50,773 bases of DNA from Streptomyces sp. ISL-94 (GTDB taxonomy: Bacteria > Actinomycetota > Actinomycetes > Streptomycetales > Streptomycetaceae): positions 1-50,773 of the forward strand of contig NZ_JAGGOZ010000108.1 in NCBI RefSeq assembly GCF_018614075.1, written 5' to 3'. Every line of letters starts with the position of its first letter. Within the stretch, counting starts at the first letter, position 1. Below the pieces are notes generated by a model that saw only the letters and a list, made by a program, of their open reading frames with translations, did not search any database and had not been told where the DNA came from. Below are positions 37,057-47,755 of this stretch, one piece after another. The position numbers were made by a program, and so were the translations under genes.

Positions 37057-39093
37057 TCAGGCCTCCTTCGCGGGCTGGGTGATGCGGTCGAGCAGCAGGC
37101 CGAGGCAGACGATCGCGGTGCCGGCCACGAGGCCGGTGGCCAGGTCGCCCTGGGCGAGGCCGAGGACCACGTCGTAGCCGAGGGCGCCTCCGCCGACCAG
37201 GCCGCCGATGATGACGACGGCGAGGACCAGGACCACGGCCTGGTTGACGGCCAGCAGCAAGGCGGGCCGTGCGAGCGGCAGTTGGACCTGGCGCAGCTGC
37301 TGGGCCCCGGTCGCGCCGAGCGAGCGGGCGGACTCCAGCGCGGCCGGGTTCACCTCGCGCAGCCCCTGTGTGGTGATCCGTACGACGGCGGGCAGCGCGT
37401 AGACGACGGCAGCGGCCGCCGCCGGGGCGCGGCCGACGCCGAACAGGGCGACGACCGGGATGAGGTAGACGAACTGCGGCATCGTCTGGCAGATGTCGAG
37501 CACCGGGCGCAGCAACCGCTCGGCGCGGGTGCTGCGGGCGGCGCCGACGGAGATCGCGAAGCCGAGCACGAGGGTCACGGCGACGGCGGCGAGCACCTGC
37601 GAGAGCGTGTCCAGAGCGGGCTCCCACACACCGAGGACGCCGATCGCGGCCAGGGCGAGCACGGCGGTCAGGGCGGTGCGCCAGGTGCCGACCAGCACGC
37701 CGATGGCGCCGACCAGCAGCAGGAGGAGCCACCAGGGCGCCGCCTGGAGGCCCGTGCGCATCGGGTCCAGGACCCAGCCGGTGAAACGGGCGGCCCAGTC
37801 GGCTGTGCCGCCGATGAAGGGGACGCCGGAGTAGAGGTGGTCGGTCATCCAGTCGACGGCCCGGTTGACGGGGTCCGCGAGGGATACCGTCCAGGATCCG
37901 GGCCACTGGGAGGTGCCTGCCATCCGGCCGGCGACCGCCACGGCGACGGCCGCGAGGAGGCAGAGCAGGCGCCCGTACCAGCCCGCGAACACGCTGCGCA
38001 GGAAGTGCTGTTCGGCCATGGGGGGCGGGGTGGCCCCCAGCCGGCTGCCCGCGGCGTCCGCTGTCCGGTCGAGGACGACGGCGAGCAGCACGATCGGGAT
38101 TCCGGCGGCGAGCGCCGCGCCGACGTCGACGGAGGCCAGCGCCTGGTAGACGCGGTCGCCGAGGCCGCCCGCGCCGATCACGGAGGCGATGACGGCCATG
38201 GAGAGGCCCATCATGATGGCCTGGTTGACGCCCAGCAGGACCTGCCGGCGGGCCAGCGGGAGCCGTGCGGTCAGCAGCCGCTGGCGCCCGGTGGCGCCGA
38301 GCGAGGCAGCGGCTTCCAGCACCCCCGCGTCGGCCTCGCGCAGGCCCAGCGCGGTCAGACGGGCCATGGGCGGGGCGGCGTAGACCACCGTGGCGAGGAC
38401 GGCGGCGGGCACGCCGATCCCGAAGACCAGCACCATCGGCAGCAGGTACGCGAAGGCGGGCAGGACCTGCATCGTGTCCAGTACGGGGCGCAGCGCGCGC
38501 TCGGTCCGCGGCGACAGCCCGGCGGCGAGGCCGAGCAGCCCGCCGACGACGACGGAGGCGGCGACGGCGACGGCCATCAGGGCGAGGGTCTGCATGGTCG
38601 GCACCCACATGCCGAGCAGCCCGCAGACGGCGAAGGCGGCCATCGAGGTCAGCGCGAGCCGGACACCGGCGAGCCGCCAGGCGACGAGCCCGGCCAGGGC
38701 GGTGACCCCGGTCCAGCCGGCGGCGAGGAGGAGCACGTACACGGCGCGCACCGACACCACGACGGCGTTGCTGACGTGCCCGAAGAAGTACAGGAAGAGG
38801 GGGTGGCTGTCGCGGTGGTCGACGACCCAGTCGCCGGCCCGGCCGAGCGGGTCCGACAGGTCCACGGCCAGGGCGCCGGGCCAGCTGCCCGCGCCGGGGA
38901 AGAGGAAGCCGAGCGTGCCGAGCACGACCGCGGCGACGGCGAGGGGCAGCGCCCGGCGGCCGGCGCGATGGGGGAACAGGGCTCTGCGGGGGCGCTCCTG
39001 CGGCCCGGCGCTGGAGGCGCCGGCGGGGCGGCGCGGCTGCCGGCCGGATTCGGGCCGCGCGGGCTCACGTACGGGTGCGGCGGTGGAGGTCAT
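37057..39093 (-). CDS. Fused double glycine betaine ABC permease
   Basis: This 678-residue membrane protein contains two complete OpuAB/ProW-like permease domains in tandem. Each has the EAA-type loop: VLEAAASLGATGRQRL in the first half and ALESARSLGATGAQQL in the second, both followed by RQVLLGVNQAIMMGL or LARPALLLAVNQAVVLVL. Each half also carries a matching LLRPVLDxxQxxPxFxYLxP segment. Usual ProW proteins are about 280-350 residues, so a single gene here supplies both subunits of the channel. The ATG at 39093 follows the ATPase stop by 46 bases. Confidence 0.92.
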   Translation of the reverse strand: MTSTAAPVREPARPESGRQPRRPAGASSAGPQERPRRALFPHRAGRRALPLAVAAVVLGTLGFLFPGAGSWPGALAVDLSDPLGRAGDWVVDHRDSHPLFLYFFGHVSNAVVVSVRAVYVLLLAAGWTGVTALAGLVAWRLAGVRLALTSMAAFAVCGLLGMWVPTMQTLALMAVAVAASVVVGGLLGLAAGLSPRTERALRPVLDTMQVLPAFAYLLPMVLVFGIGVPAAVLATVVYAAPPMARLTALGLREADAGVLEAAASLGATGRQRLLTARLPLARRQVLLGVNQAIMMGLSMAVIASVIGAGGLGDRVYQALASVDVGAALAAGIPIVLLAVVLDRTADAAGSRLGATPPPMAEQHFLRSVFAGWYGRLLCLLAAVAVAVAGRMAGTSQWPGSWTVSLADPVNRAVDWMTDHLYSGVPFIGGTADWAARFTGWVLDPMRTGLQAAPWWLLLLLVGAIGVLVGTWRTALTAVLALAAIGVLGVWEPALDTLSQVLAAVAVTLVLGFAISVGAARSTRAERLLRPVLDICQTMPQFVYLIPVVALFGVGRAPAAAAAVVYALPAVVRITTQGLREVNPAALESARSLGATGAQQLRQVQLPLARPALLLAVNQAVVLVLAVVIIGGLVGGGALGYDVVLGLAQGDLATGLVAGTAIVCLGLLLDRITQPAKEA

Positions 39094-39139
39094 CGCGACC
39101 ACCGCCGGGGGCCGGCGGCCGGGCGGCCGGTTCGGGTGC

Positions 39140-40305
<1,166 letters not shown>

Positions 40306-40309
<4 letters not shown>

Positions 40310-41871
40310 CGGGCAGCGCCTCCCAGCAGCTCGGCGGCTTTCTCGCCGACCATGAGCACTCCGATCATCGGATTGACCGCGGGCATCGTGGGGAAGACCG
40401 ACGCGTCCGCGATCCGGATCCCCTCCAGGCCCCGGACCTTCAGGTCCGGTCCGACCACGGCCCCGCTGTCGTCGGCGGCGCCCATCCGGCAGGTGCCCGC
40501 CGGGTGGTAGACGGTGTGGGCGACGGACCGGGCGTACGCGCTGAGTTCCTCGTCACCCGTGACGGCCGGGCCGGGACACACCTCGCGCTTGAGCCAGCCG
40601 GCCAGCGGCTGCGTCGCGGCGATCTCGCGGGCGATCCGGATGCCGTCGACCAGCGTGCGGGCGTCGTAGTCCTCCTCGTCCGTGAAGTACCGGAAGTCGA
40701 GGGCGGGCTTCACCTCGGGGTCCGCACTGGTGAGGTACAACCGGCCCCGGCTGCGGGGCTTGGGGATGTTCGGGGTCAACGACACTCCGTGCGCCGGGCG
40801 TTCGTAGCCGATGCGCTCCGGGTTGTCGGTGAAGGGGACCTGGTAGAAGTGGAACATCAGGTCCGGCCCCTGGGAATCGGGGTCGCGGCGGACGAACAGC
40901 CCGGCGTCGCTGTCCATCGCGGAGTTCTCCGGGATGGGGCCGTCGGTCTCCCACACGATCACCGACTCGGGGTGGTCGAGGAGGTTCTCGCCGACGCCCG
41001 GCAGGTCGTGGACCGGAGGTATGCCGAGGGCTTCCAGATCCGCGCGCGGGCCTATGCCGGAGTGCAGCAGCAGACGCGGGGTGTCGACTGCCCCCGCGCA
41101 CACGATCACCTCGCGACGGGCGCGGATCAGCGACCGGGTGCCGTCCTTGGCCGTTACGCGCAGCCCGCGCGCCCGCGTGCCCTCCAGCTCCAGGCGGTAC
41201 GCCCAGGTCTCCAGCAGCAGGCTGAGGTTCGGCCGTTCGTCCATGACCGGGTGGAGGTACGCCACCGAGGCGGAGGAGCGCTTGTTGGTCTCCGGGTGGT
41301 AGGCGAGGTCGAAGAAGCCGGCGCCCTCGTGGAACGGCTTCCGGTTGAAGCCCTCGACGGTGGGCACGTCCAGCGCCTGCCCGGCCGCGTCCACGAAGTC
41401 ACGGGCGATGGCGTTCCGGTCGGCCTCGCCGACGGGGACGATGTTGTTCAGCAGCTTGTCGAAGTACGGGTCCATGGCGGCGGCGTGCCAGCCCTCGGCG
41501 CCCGCGGCCTCCCACTCGTCCCAGTCTGAGGGCAGCGGCTTGAAGGCGATGAGCGTGTTGTGCGAGGAGCAGCCGCCCAGGACGCGGGCGCGGCTGTGCC
41601 GGATGTGCGAGTTGCCGCGCGGCTGCTCGGTGGTGGGGTAGTCGTAGTCGAGCTCGCCGCCGAGCAGGCCCATCCAGCGCCGCAGGGTCAGCACGTCGGG
41701 CCGGTCGACATCGCTCGGGCCGCCCTCGATGACGGCGACCGTGACCTCGGGGTCCTCGGTCAGCCGGGAGGCGATCACCGATCCGGCGGTGCCGCCGCCC
41801 ACGATGACGTAGTCGTATTCCGGTGCGGACTCTTCGGTGGCGCGTGTGCCGCGGTGCGTGTCCGTCGTCAT
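40306..41871 (-). CDS. GMC oxidoreductase, probable choline dehydrogenase
   Basis: This 521-residue flavoprotein has the FAD-binding motif YVIVGGGTAGSVIASRL at about residue 20, the GMC signature region ARVLGGCSSHNTLIA, and the C-terminal active-site TVYHPAGTCRMG with its His, plus the closing NPMIGVLMVGEKAAEL. GMC enzymes next to betaine aldehyde dehydrogenase oxidise choline to betaine aldehyde. AAAGGAAA precedes the ATG. It lies second in the operon, 14 bases after the aldehyde dehydrogenase gene, and overlaps the ABC ATPase start. Other alcohol substrates are possible, but context strongly favours choline. Confidence 0.92.
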
Positions 41872-41885
41872 GACGATGTTTCCTT

Positions 41886-43370
41886 TCAGCCCGCGAACCA
41901 GCGCACGGGGCGCGGAGCCAGGTTCTGGTAGACGTGCTTGGCCTCGCGGTACTCGGCGAGACCGGACGGCCCGAGCTCGCGCCCGACACCGGACTTCCCG
42001 AAACCGCCCCACTCCGCCTGCGGCAGGTAGGTGTGGAAGTCGTTGATCCAGACCGTGCCGTGGCGCAGCCGGCCGGCCACCCGGCGGGCGCGGCCCTGGT
42101 CGGCCGTCCACACGGCGCCGGCGAGCCCGTACTCGGTGTCGTTGGCGAGCGCCACGGCCTCGTCCTCGGTACGGAACGTCTCGACGGTCAGGACCGGACC
42201 GAAGACCTCCTCCCGGACGACGCGCATCCGGCGGTCGCAGCGGTCGAGGACGGTCGGCTGGTAGAAGAAGCCGGGGCCCTCGGGGCGTTCGCCGCCCGCG
42301 CGCAGTACGGCGCCCTCGGAGAGAGCGGAGGCGACGTACGACTCGGTGCGCTCGCGCTGGGCCGCGGAGACCATCGGGCCGCACTCGACGCCTGGGTCGG
42401 TGCCGCGGCCGAGGCGGATCCGCTCGGCGCGGCGGGCGAGCTCGGTGACGAACCGGGCGCGCACCGACTCCTCGATGATCAGCCGGGAGCCGGCCGAGCA
42501 GACTTGGCCGCTGTGCATGAAGGCCGCGTTGAGAGCCTGGTCGACGGCGGTGTCGAAGCCCGCCGCGGTGGCGCAGGCGTCGGCAAAGACGACGTTGGGG
42601 TTCTTGCCGCCGAGTTCGAGGGCCACCTTCTTGACCGTGTCGGCGGCCGCGTGCGCCACCTTCGTTCCGCTGGCCAGGCCGCCGGTGAAGGAGACGAGGT
42701 CCACGTCGGGGTGGGCGGCGAGGCGGGCGCCGACGGGGTCGCCTGCGCCCGTCACCAGATTGGCGACGCCGGACGGCAGCCCGGCCTCCGCCAGCAGCTC
42801 TACGAGGACGATCGTGGACAGCGGGGTGATCTCACTCGGCTTGATCACGAAGGTGTTGCCCGCGGCCAGCGCCGGGGCGACCTTCCAGCTCGCCTGGAGC
42901 AGCGGATAGTTCCACGGGGTGATCAGGGCGCAGACCCCGACCGGCTCGTGGACGACCACGCTGTGGATGTCGGGGGAACCCGCGTCGACGACCCGGCCGC
43001 CGCTCTCGGTGCTGACGACGTCGGCGTAGTAGCGGAAGGCGTCGATGACGCAGTCCACGTCGACCCGGCCCTCTTCCAGGGTCTTGCCCGCGTCCAGGCT
43101 CTCCAGGAGGGCGATCCGCTCGCGGTCGCGCTGGAGCAGGACGGCCGTACGGCGCAGCAGGGCGGCGCGCTCGGCCACCGGGGTCTGCGGCCACTCCCCG
43201 CCGTCGAAGGCGGCACGGGCTGCGCCCACCGCCGCGTCCGCATCGGCGGCGCTACCCTCCGCGACCACCGCGAGCACGGTGCCGTCGGCCGGGTCCAGGA
43301 TCTCCCTGGTGGCCCCGGTAGCGGCGGACCGCCACCTTCCGGCTGTGTGAATGCTCTGCTGCTCCGACAC
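41886..43370 (-). CDS. betB: Betaine aldehyde dehydrogenase
   Basis: This 494-residue NAD(P)-dependent aldehyde dehydrogenase converts betaine aldehyde into glycine betaine. The NAD region shows ITPWNYPLLQASWKVAPALA and a glycine-motif SFTGGLASG; the catalytic Glu is in ALELGGKNP and the catalytic Cys in GQVCSAGSRL. Assignment as BetB rather than another ALDH rests on the operon: GMC choline dehydrogenase and a betaine ABC importer follow directly. The start is a GTG at 43370. It is first in the five-gene operon. Confidence 0.92.
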   Translation of the reverse strand: MSEQQSIHTAGRWRSAATGATREILDPADGTVLAVVAEGSAADADAAVGAARAAFDGGEWPQTPVAERAALLRRTAVLLQRDRERIALLESLDAGKTLEEGRVDVDCVIDAFRYYADVVSTESGGRVVDAGSPDIHSVVVHEPVGVCALITPWNYPLLQASWKVAPALAAGNTFVIKPSEITPLSTIVLVELLAEAGLPSGVANLVTGAGDPVGARLAAHPDVDLVSFTGGLASGTKVAHAAADTVKKVALELGGKNPNVVFADACATAAGFDTAVDQALNAAFMHSGQVCSAGSRLIIEESVRARFVTELARRAERIRLGRGTDPGVECGPMVSAAQRERTESYVASALSEGAVLRAGGERPEGPGFFYQPTVLDRCDRRMRVVREEVFGPVLTVETFRTEDEAVALANDTEYGLAGAVWTADQGRARRVAGRLRHGTVWINDFHTYLPQAEWGGFGKSGVGRELGPSGLAEYREAKHVYQNLAPRPVRWFAG

Positions 43371-43465
43371 GACGCGCTGTACCTCCGGTTCCCGTACCGC
43401 GGCGGACCCGCGGTATGGCTCAATGGGGCGCGCTTGCCCGAAGCGCCCGAGGTCATGTCCCCAGC

Positions 43466-43489
43466 GTCACTCAACGTGACCGGTGTCAC
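43466..43489. promoter_or_regulatory. GTCAC dyad upstream of betaine operon
   Basis: GTCAC, five bases, GTGAC forms a dyad at 43466-43480, followed by a second GTCAC at 43485-43489. Its position about 100 bases before betB makes it a candidate operator for a choline- or osmolarity-responsive regulator, which is not encoded nearby. Confidence 0.4.
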
Positions 43490-43539
43490 TCGTGGCGCAG
43501 CCCTTACCGGGCCAGTCACAAACCGGCGGCCGAGGGCAG

Positions 43540-43564
43540 CGGGAAGGCGTCCACCGCCTTCCCG
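43540..43564. terminator. 10-bp perfect hairpin
   Basis: CGGGAAGGCG and its exact reverse complement surround a five-base loop. There is no T-run. It may be a terminator or transcription insulator between the divergent betB and vWA genes. Confidence 0.5.
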
Positions 43565-43702
43565 TGGGGCGTCGCGGCCTCGCGCGGCGGTTCGGCCGCG
43601 CGCCTGGTGGAGTGGGCTCGTCATCCAGTCCGGGAGCCAAGATCGATTGTCAGTGGTGGGTGAGAAGGTAAGAGCATCAAGTCGGAAAGAGGGGGAGCGG
43701 TC

Positions 43703-44743
43703 ATGACCGGAAACCAGAACTACATCAATCACGTTGCTCTTGTATTGGATGCCAGTTCGTCCATGTCGCACCTGAGCCGCAAGGTCGTCGAAGTCGCCGA
43801 CCAGCAGATTGCATATCTGGCCCGCCGATCGCAGGAACTGGACCAGGAAACCCGCGTCACCGTGTACGTCTTCGCAGACAAGGTGGAGTGCGCCATCTAC
43901 GACAAGGACGTGCTGCGGATGCCGTCCCTGAAGCAGCTGTACCGGGCCGGTGGAATGACGGCTCTGCTGGCAGCCACGCTGAAGTCGCAGGGGGAGCTGG
44001 CGCAGACCGCTCAGCTGTACGGCGACCACAGCTTCCTGACGTTCGTACTGACCGACGGGCAGGAGAACGCAAGTCATCGCTGCCCGGATGCCCCTTCCAG
44101 GGATCCGCGTGAACTGGTGCAGGCCGTGGCCAAGATGATCGAGACGCAACAGGACAACTGGACGCTGGCCGTCCTCGTGCCGGACCAGATGGGCAAGCGC
44201 GAGGCCATGCAGTGCGGTTTCCCCAAGGACAACATCGCCGTCTGGGACGCCACGAGCACACAGGGTCTGGAGGAAGCCGGGCAGGTCATCCGGCAGGCCA
44301 CCGAGAACTTCATGGCCGGCCGCGCCCAGGGCATCCGGGGATCGCGGGCGGTATTCTCCACGGGTGCGGAAGCGGTCAACAAGGACACCATCAAGGCAGC
44401 TGGTCTCACCCCGGTGAATCCGTCGGATTACCAGCTGATTCCGGTGGCTCGCGATGCGGCGATCCGGGACTGGGTCGTCGAATGCGGACACACTTACCGT
44501 ACCGGTTGTGCGTTTTATCAGCTGAGTAAGCCGGAGAAGGTCCAGGCGCAAAAGCAGATTGCGGTGCTGGAGAAGAAGACCGACCGGGTGTACACGGGGC
44601 CGGAGGCCCGAACCCTGCTCGGCCTGCCGAACACGGAAGCCCGCGTCAAGCCGGACCACAATGACGACTTCACGATCTTCGTGCAGAGCACCAGCGTGAA
44701 CCGGAAGCTCGTACCGCACACGCGGCTCCTGCTCATGATCTGA
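43703..44743 (+). CDS. von Willebrand factor A (vWA) domain protein
   Basis: This 346-residue protein has an N-terminal vWA domain with a complete metal-ion-dependent adhesion site: DASSSM at residues 16-21, a Thr in GGMTALLA and Asp in VLTDGQE. The C-terminal third (from about residue 235, VNKDTIKAAGL to the end) is not recognised and contains a segment ECGHTYRTGCAFYQLSKPEKVQAQ. No signal peptide is present, so it acts in the cytoplasm. vWA proteins commonly work beside MoxR ATPases or in TerY-like stress systems, but neither partner is here. Its codon and base use appear less GC-rich than its neighbours. It resembles phage or island vWA proteins, without proof. Confidence 0.82.
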   Translation: MTGNQNYINHVALVLDASSSMSHLSRKVVEVADQQIAYLARRSQELDQETRVTVYVFADKVECAIYDKDVLRMPSLKQLYRAGGMTALLAATLKSQGELAQTAQLYGDHSFLTFVLTDGQENASHRCPDAPSRDPRELVQAVAKMIETQQDNWTLAVLVPDQMGKREAMQCGFPKDNIAVWDATSTQGLEEAGQVIRQATENFMAGRAQGIRGSRAVFSTGAEAVNKDTIKAAGLTPVNPSDYQLIPVARDAAIRDWVVECGHTYRTGCAFYQLSKPEKVQAQKQIAVLEKKTDRVYTGPEARTLLGLPNTEARVKPDHNDDFTIFVQSTSVNRKLVPHTRLLLMI

Positions 44744-45482
44744 CGCCTGGGCAACCCCGTCGGGTACAGGAGGCTTCGTCGTCCCGGCGCCGCAGCAGCA
44801 ACAGAGTCGGCGGCCGCGGGCGCGGCGCGAGCGTTCGTTGCCGAGACCGCCGCCGCCTTCGCGCCGATCTCCCCAGCGCCGGCGACGGCCCCGGCGGAAC
44901 CCACACCGCCACCCCTGCCGGTCCCGCACAGCCGGAGGGTCCGGCACGCGGGCTCCGCCGGCTCATCCGGCGCGGCCCCGCACATGGCCCCCGCGCGCAC
45001 CCGACGGCCTGAGCTCCGCCCGGAGCTCGGGCCGTCGGCGTGCCCGGCCGAGCAAATGCGTGCCCGACGACAGTGCGGCACGGTGGTCTGCGCCCCGACG
45101 CGGCCCGGCACTTGGCCGAACAGCGATGTTCCCCTCGGGGAGGAGCAGCCGCGACGTTCTCGACGCCATCCCACGACCGGCGGGGCCATGAACGGCAAGG
45201 GCGCGCAGCGGAGGCGGTGCGCGCCGCGTTCAAGGCCCGGATGATGCGCGGCGCTTGGTCCCCGTCCGGTGACTCGGAGGCTTCGGTGTCGTCTGCGGCC
45301 GTCGGCGGCCCGTAGCCCAACTGCCCCAGCCCTGAAGCGGAATGGCCTGTTTTTGACCGTTGAGCGGACATTGAAGTCCTCTCTCCGGACAACAGATGGT
45401 CAAATTCTTGTTGCATACCTGTCAATCACCCTCTCCTTCCTGGCAATCTCGCTCCCGCCCCCACGGCATCGAAGGAGAGCGA
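44744..45482. other. Region without supported gene
   Basis: Only low-complexity frames are seen. A strong 17-bp hairpin at 45001-45038 is listed separately. The right end serves as leader of the M4 peptidase gene and is locally AT-richer. Confidence 0.5.
45001..45038. terminator. 17-bp stem-loop
   Basis: CCGACGGCCTGAGCTCC pairs with GGAGCTCGGGCCGTCGG (one G-U pair) around a GCCC loop. It is among the strongest hairpins in the window and could terminate transcription from the vWA gene, 260 bases upstream, although no T-run follows. Confidence 0.6.
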
Positions 45483-47066
45483 GTGACCCACCACATGTCC
45501 TCATCCCCCACCTCCCGCAGCCGGACCCGCGTGCTGCGCACCGCCGCACTCGTCGCGTCCGCGGCGATGGTCGCGCTGGCCGTCCAGAGCGGTTCCGCCA
45601 ACGCGGCGGCCGAGCGCGAGGACGGAGCCACCGCCGTCCAGCTGTCGACCGCCGCGCGCGCCCAGGCGATCGCCGCCGCGCAGACCGAAGCGACCGGTAC
45701 CGCACGCGCCATCGGCCTCGGCGGCGAGGAGCGCCTCGTCGCCCGCGACGTGATCAAGGACGCGGACGGGACGGTCCACACGCGCTACGAGCGCACCTAC
45801 CAGGGCCTGCCGGTTCTCGGCGGCGACCTGGTCGTCCACCAGAAGAAGGACGGCAGCCGCAAGACCACCAAGGGCACGGAGGCCCGCATAGCCCCGGCCT
45901 CCGCCCGCTCCCTGAAGGCGGCGCCCGCCGGCGCCCGCCAGGTGGTCTGGGCCGCGACCGGCACGCCGGTCTTCGCCTACGAGGCCGTCATCACCGGCAC
46001 CCAGCACGACGGCACCCCCAGCGAGCGGCACGTCATCACCGACGCCGCCACCGGCGCCGAGCTGTACTCGTACGAGGCCATCGACACCGGCACCGGCACC
46101 AGTGAGTACTCCGGCACCGTTACGCTCGGTACCGCCCTGAGCGGGTCGACGTACAGCCTGACCGACACGGGCCGCGGCAGCCACAAGACCTACGACCTGA
46201 ACGGCGGCACCAACGGCACCGGCGGCCTCTTCACCGACGCCGACGACAAGTGGGGCGACGGGTCGCCGTCGAACCGGCAGACCGCCGCCGTCGACGCCCA
46301 CTACGGCGCCGCCGTGACCTGGGACTTCTACCAGGCCGAGCTCGGCCGCAACGGCATCGCCGGCGACGGCAAGGCCGCGTACTCCCGGGTGCACTACGGC
46401 AACGCTTACGTCAACGCCTTCTGGTCCGACAGCTGCTTCTGCATGACCTACGGCGACGGCGCCAACAACCTCAAGCCGCTGACCTCGCTGGACGTCGCCG
46501 GCCACGAGATGAGCCACGGCCTGACCGCCGCCACCGCCAAGCTGAACTACAGCCGCGAGTCCGGCGGCCTCAACGAGGCCACCAGCGACATCTTCGGCAC
46601 CTCGGTGGAGTTCTTCGCGAACAACTCCACCGACACCGGCGACTACCTCATCGGCGAGAAGATCGACATCCGCGGCAACGGCACCCCGCTGCGCTACATG
46701 GACAAGCCGAGCAAGGACGGAGCCTCCGCCGACTACTGGTCGAAGACCGTGGGCCGGCTCGATGTCCACAACTCCTCGGGCGTCGCGAACCACTTCTTCT
46801 ACCTGCTGTCCGAGGGCAGCGGCGCGAAGACGATCAACGGCGTGTCCTACAACTCCCCGACCTACGACGGCTCCACCATCACGGGCATCGGGCGGGTCAA
46901 GGCATACAAGATCTGGTACAAGGCGCTCTCCACCTACATGACCTCGACCACCGACTACGCGGGCGCTCGCACCGCGACCCTCCAGGCGACGGCCGACCTG
47001 TACGGCACGTCCGGTACGGAGTACCAGCAGGTGGCGGCAGCCTGGAAGGCTGTCAACGTCAACTGA
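45483..47066 (+). CDS. Secreted M4 family metallopeptidase
   Basis: This 527-residue thermolysin-like zinc protease has a signal peptide (cleavage near GSANAAA, residue about 38), an N-terminal propeptide of FTP/PepSY type (about residues 40-205, with TRYERTYQGLPVLGGDLVVH in outline) and the M4 catalytic domain. Zinc ligands are His341 and His345 in HEMSH and Glu365 in LNEATSDIF, exactly 20 residues later; Glu342 is the general base and the His in GVANHFFY the proton donor. The GTG has AAGGAG upstream; an ATG four codons later is possible. The enzyme would digest extracellular protein. The emfourin-like inhibitor at 5108-5350 may act on it. Confidence 0.95.
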   Translation: MTHHMSSSPTSRSRTRVLRTAALVASAAMVALAVQSGSANAAAEREDGATAVQLSTAARAQAIAAAQTEATGTARAIGLGGEERLVARDVIKDADGTVHTRYERTYQGLPVLGGDLVVHQKKDGSRKTTKGTEARIAPASARSLKAAPAGARQVVWAATGTPVFAYEAVITGTQHDGTPSERHVITDAATGAELYSYEAIDTGTGTSEYSGTVTLGTALSGSTYSLTDTGRGSHKTYDLNGGTNGTGGLFTDADDKWGDGSPSNRQTAAVDAHYGAAVTWDFYQAELGRNGIAGDGKAAYSRVHYGNAYVNAFWSDSCFCMTYGDGANNLKPLTSLDVAGHEMSHGLTAATAKLNYSRESGGLNEATSDIFGTSVEFFANNSTDTGDYLIGEKIDIRGNGTPLRYMDKPSKDGASADYWSKTVGRLDVHNSSGVANHFFYLLSEGSGAKTINGVSYNSPTYDGSTITGIGRVKAYKIWYKALSTYMTSTTDYAGARTATLQATADLYGTSGTEYQQVAAAWKAVNVN

Positions 47067-47086
47067 CGCCCCCGCACCGCAACCGC

Positions 47087-47128
47087 CGAAGCCGCGTCTC
47101 CCGCAAACGTTGGGGGGGCGCGGCTTCG
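47087..47128 (+). terminator. Stem-loop after M4 peptidase gene
   Basis: CGAAGCCGCG and CGCGGCTTCG form a perfect 10-bp stem around a loop of about 22 bases, starting 21 bases after the stop codon. It probably ends the peptidase transcript. Confidence 0.65.
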
Positions 47129-47215
47129 CCGTGCCGGACAGGTGGCCGCGTCTTGGGCCGGCCTCCTCGTCGCAGGCATCTTCCCCTGGTCCGCCCGCTG
47201 GAAGGAGCAGTCAGT

Positions 47216-47755
47216 TCACCGACGGAGGCATTCCCCTGCGGCTCGCTCCTGCCGGTCCGGACGCGGAATGCGGTGGATCCGGACGTCGTCCAGGCGGCCG
47301 TCGGTCGCGAGGGCCGTCATGAACGTGCAGAACGGCTGCCTTCGCCGGTCGGTCGGCGAGCCGGGGTTCAACAGCCGCAGGCCGCCGGGCGCGGTGCTGT
47401 CCCAGGGGATGTGGCTGTGGCCGAAGACGAGTACGTCCAGGTCGGGGAAGCGCAGCTCGCAGCGGCGTTCACGACCGTGGGCCGGTCCGGTCTCGTGCAC
47501 GACGCCCACGCGTACGCCTTCCAGCTCAACGCGGGCCACCTCGGGCAGCAGCTCGCACAACCAGGGGCTGTCGTTGTTGCCCCGCACGCCGAGGAGGGCG
47601 GGCGCGTGCGCTTCCACGAGCCGGTAGGCGTCCTCGTCGATCCAGTCCCCGGCGTGGATCACCAGGTCGGCGCGTTCCATATGTCGCACGAGCTCGTCCG
47701 GAAGCCGCTTCGCGCGGGTGGGCAGGTGCGTATCGGAGGTGAGCAGCAGCCGCAT
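47216..47755 (-). CDS. Metallophosphoesterase (YfcE/MJ0936-like)
   Basis: This is a 179-residue calcineurin-like phosphoesterase with the motifs of the YfcE/MJ0936 group: SDTHLP at residue 7, HAGDW near 35, GNND near 60 and GHSHIP near 110, together binding two metal ions. Members hydrolyse phosphodiesters or phosphomonoesters in the cytoplasm; the natural substrate is usually unknown. It is a single gene, convergent with the M4 peptidase, and its start lies next to a long gene-poor region. Confidence 0.92.
   Translation of the reverse strand: MRLLLTSDTHLPTRAKRLPDELVRHMERADLVIHAGDWIDEDAYRLVEAHAPALLGVRGNNDSPWLCELLPEVARVELEGVRVGVVHETGPAHGRERRCELRFPDLDVLVFGHSHIPWDSTAPGGLRLLNPGSPTDRRRQPFCTFMTALATDGRLDDVRIHRIPRPDRQERAAGECLRR

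Larger units (their letters stand above)
43371..43702. other. Divergent promoter region of betB and vWA gene
   Basis: No gene is supported. It contains a GTCAC dyad (43466-43489) and a 10-bp perfect hairpin (43540-43564), listed separately, and the leader of the vWA gene with a purine-rich ribosome-binding site. Confidence 0.55.

Noticed and set aside
44838..45315. Pro/Arg/Ser-rich frames between the vWA and M4 genes
   Set aside because: Low-complexity open frames on both strands are expected at this GC content; no domain, signal peptide or ribosome-binding site supports them.
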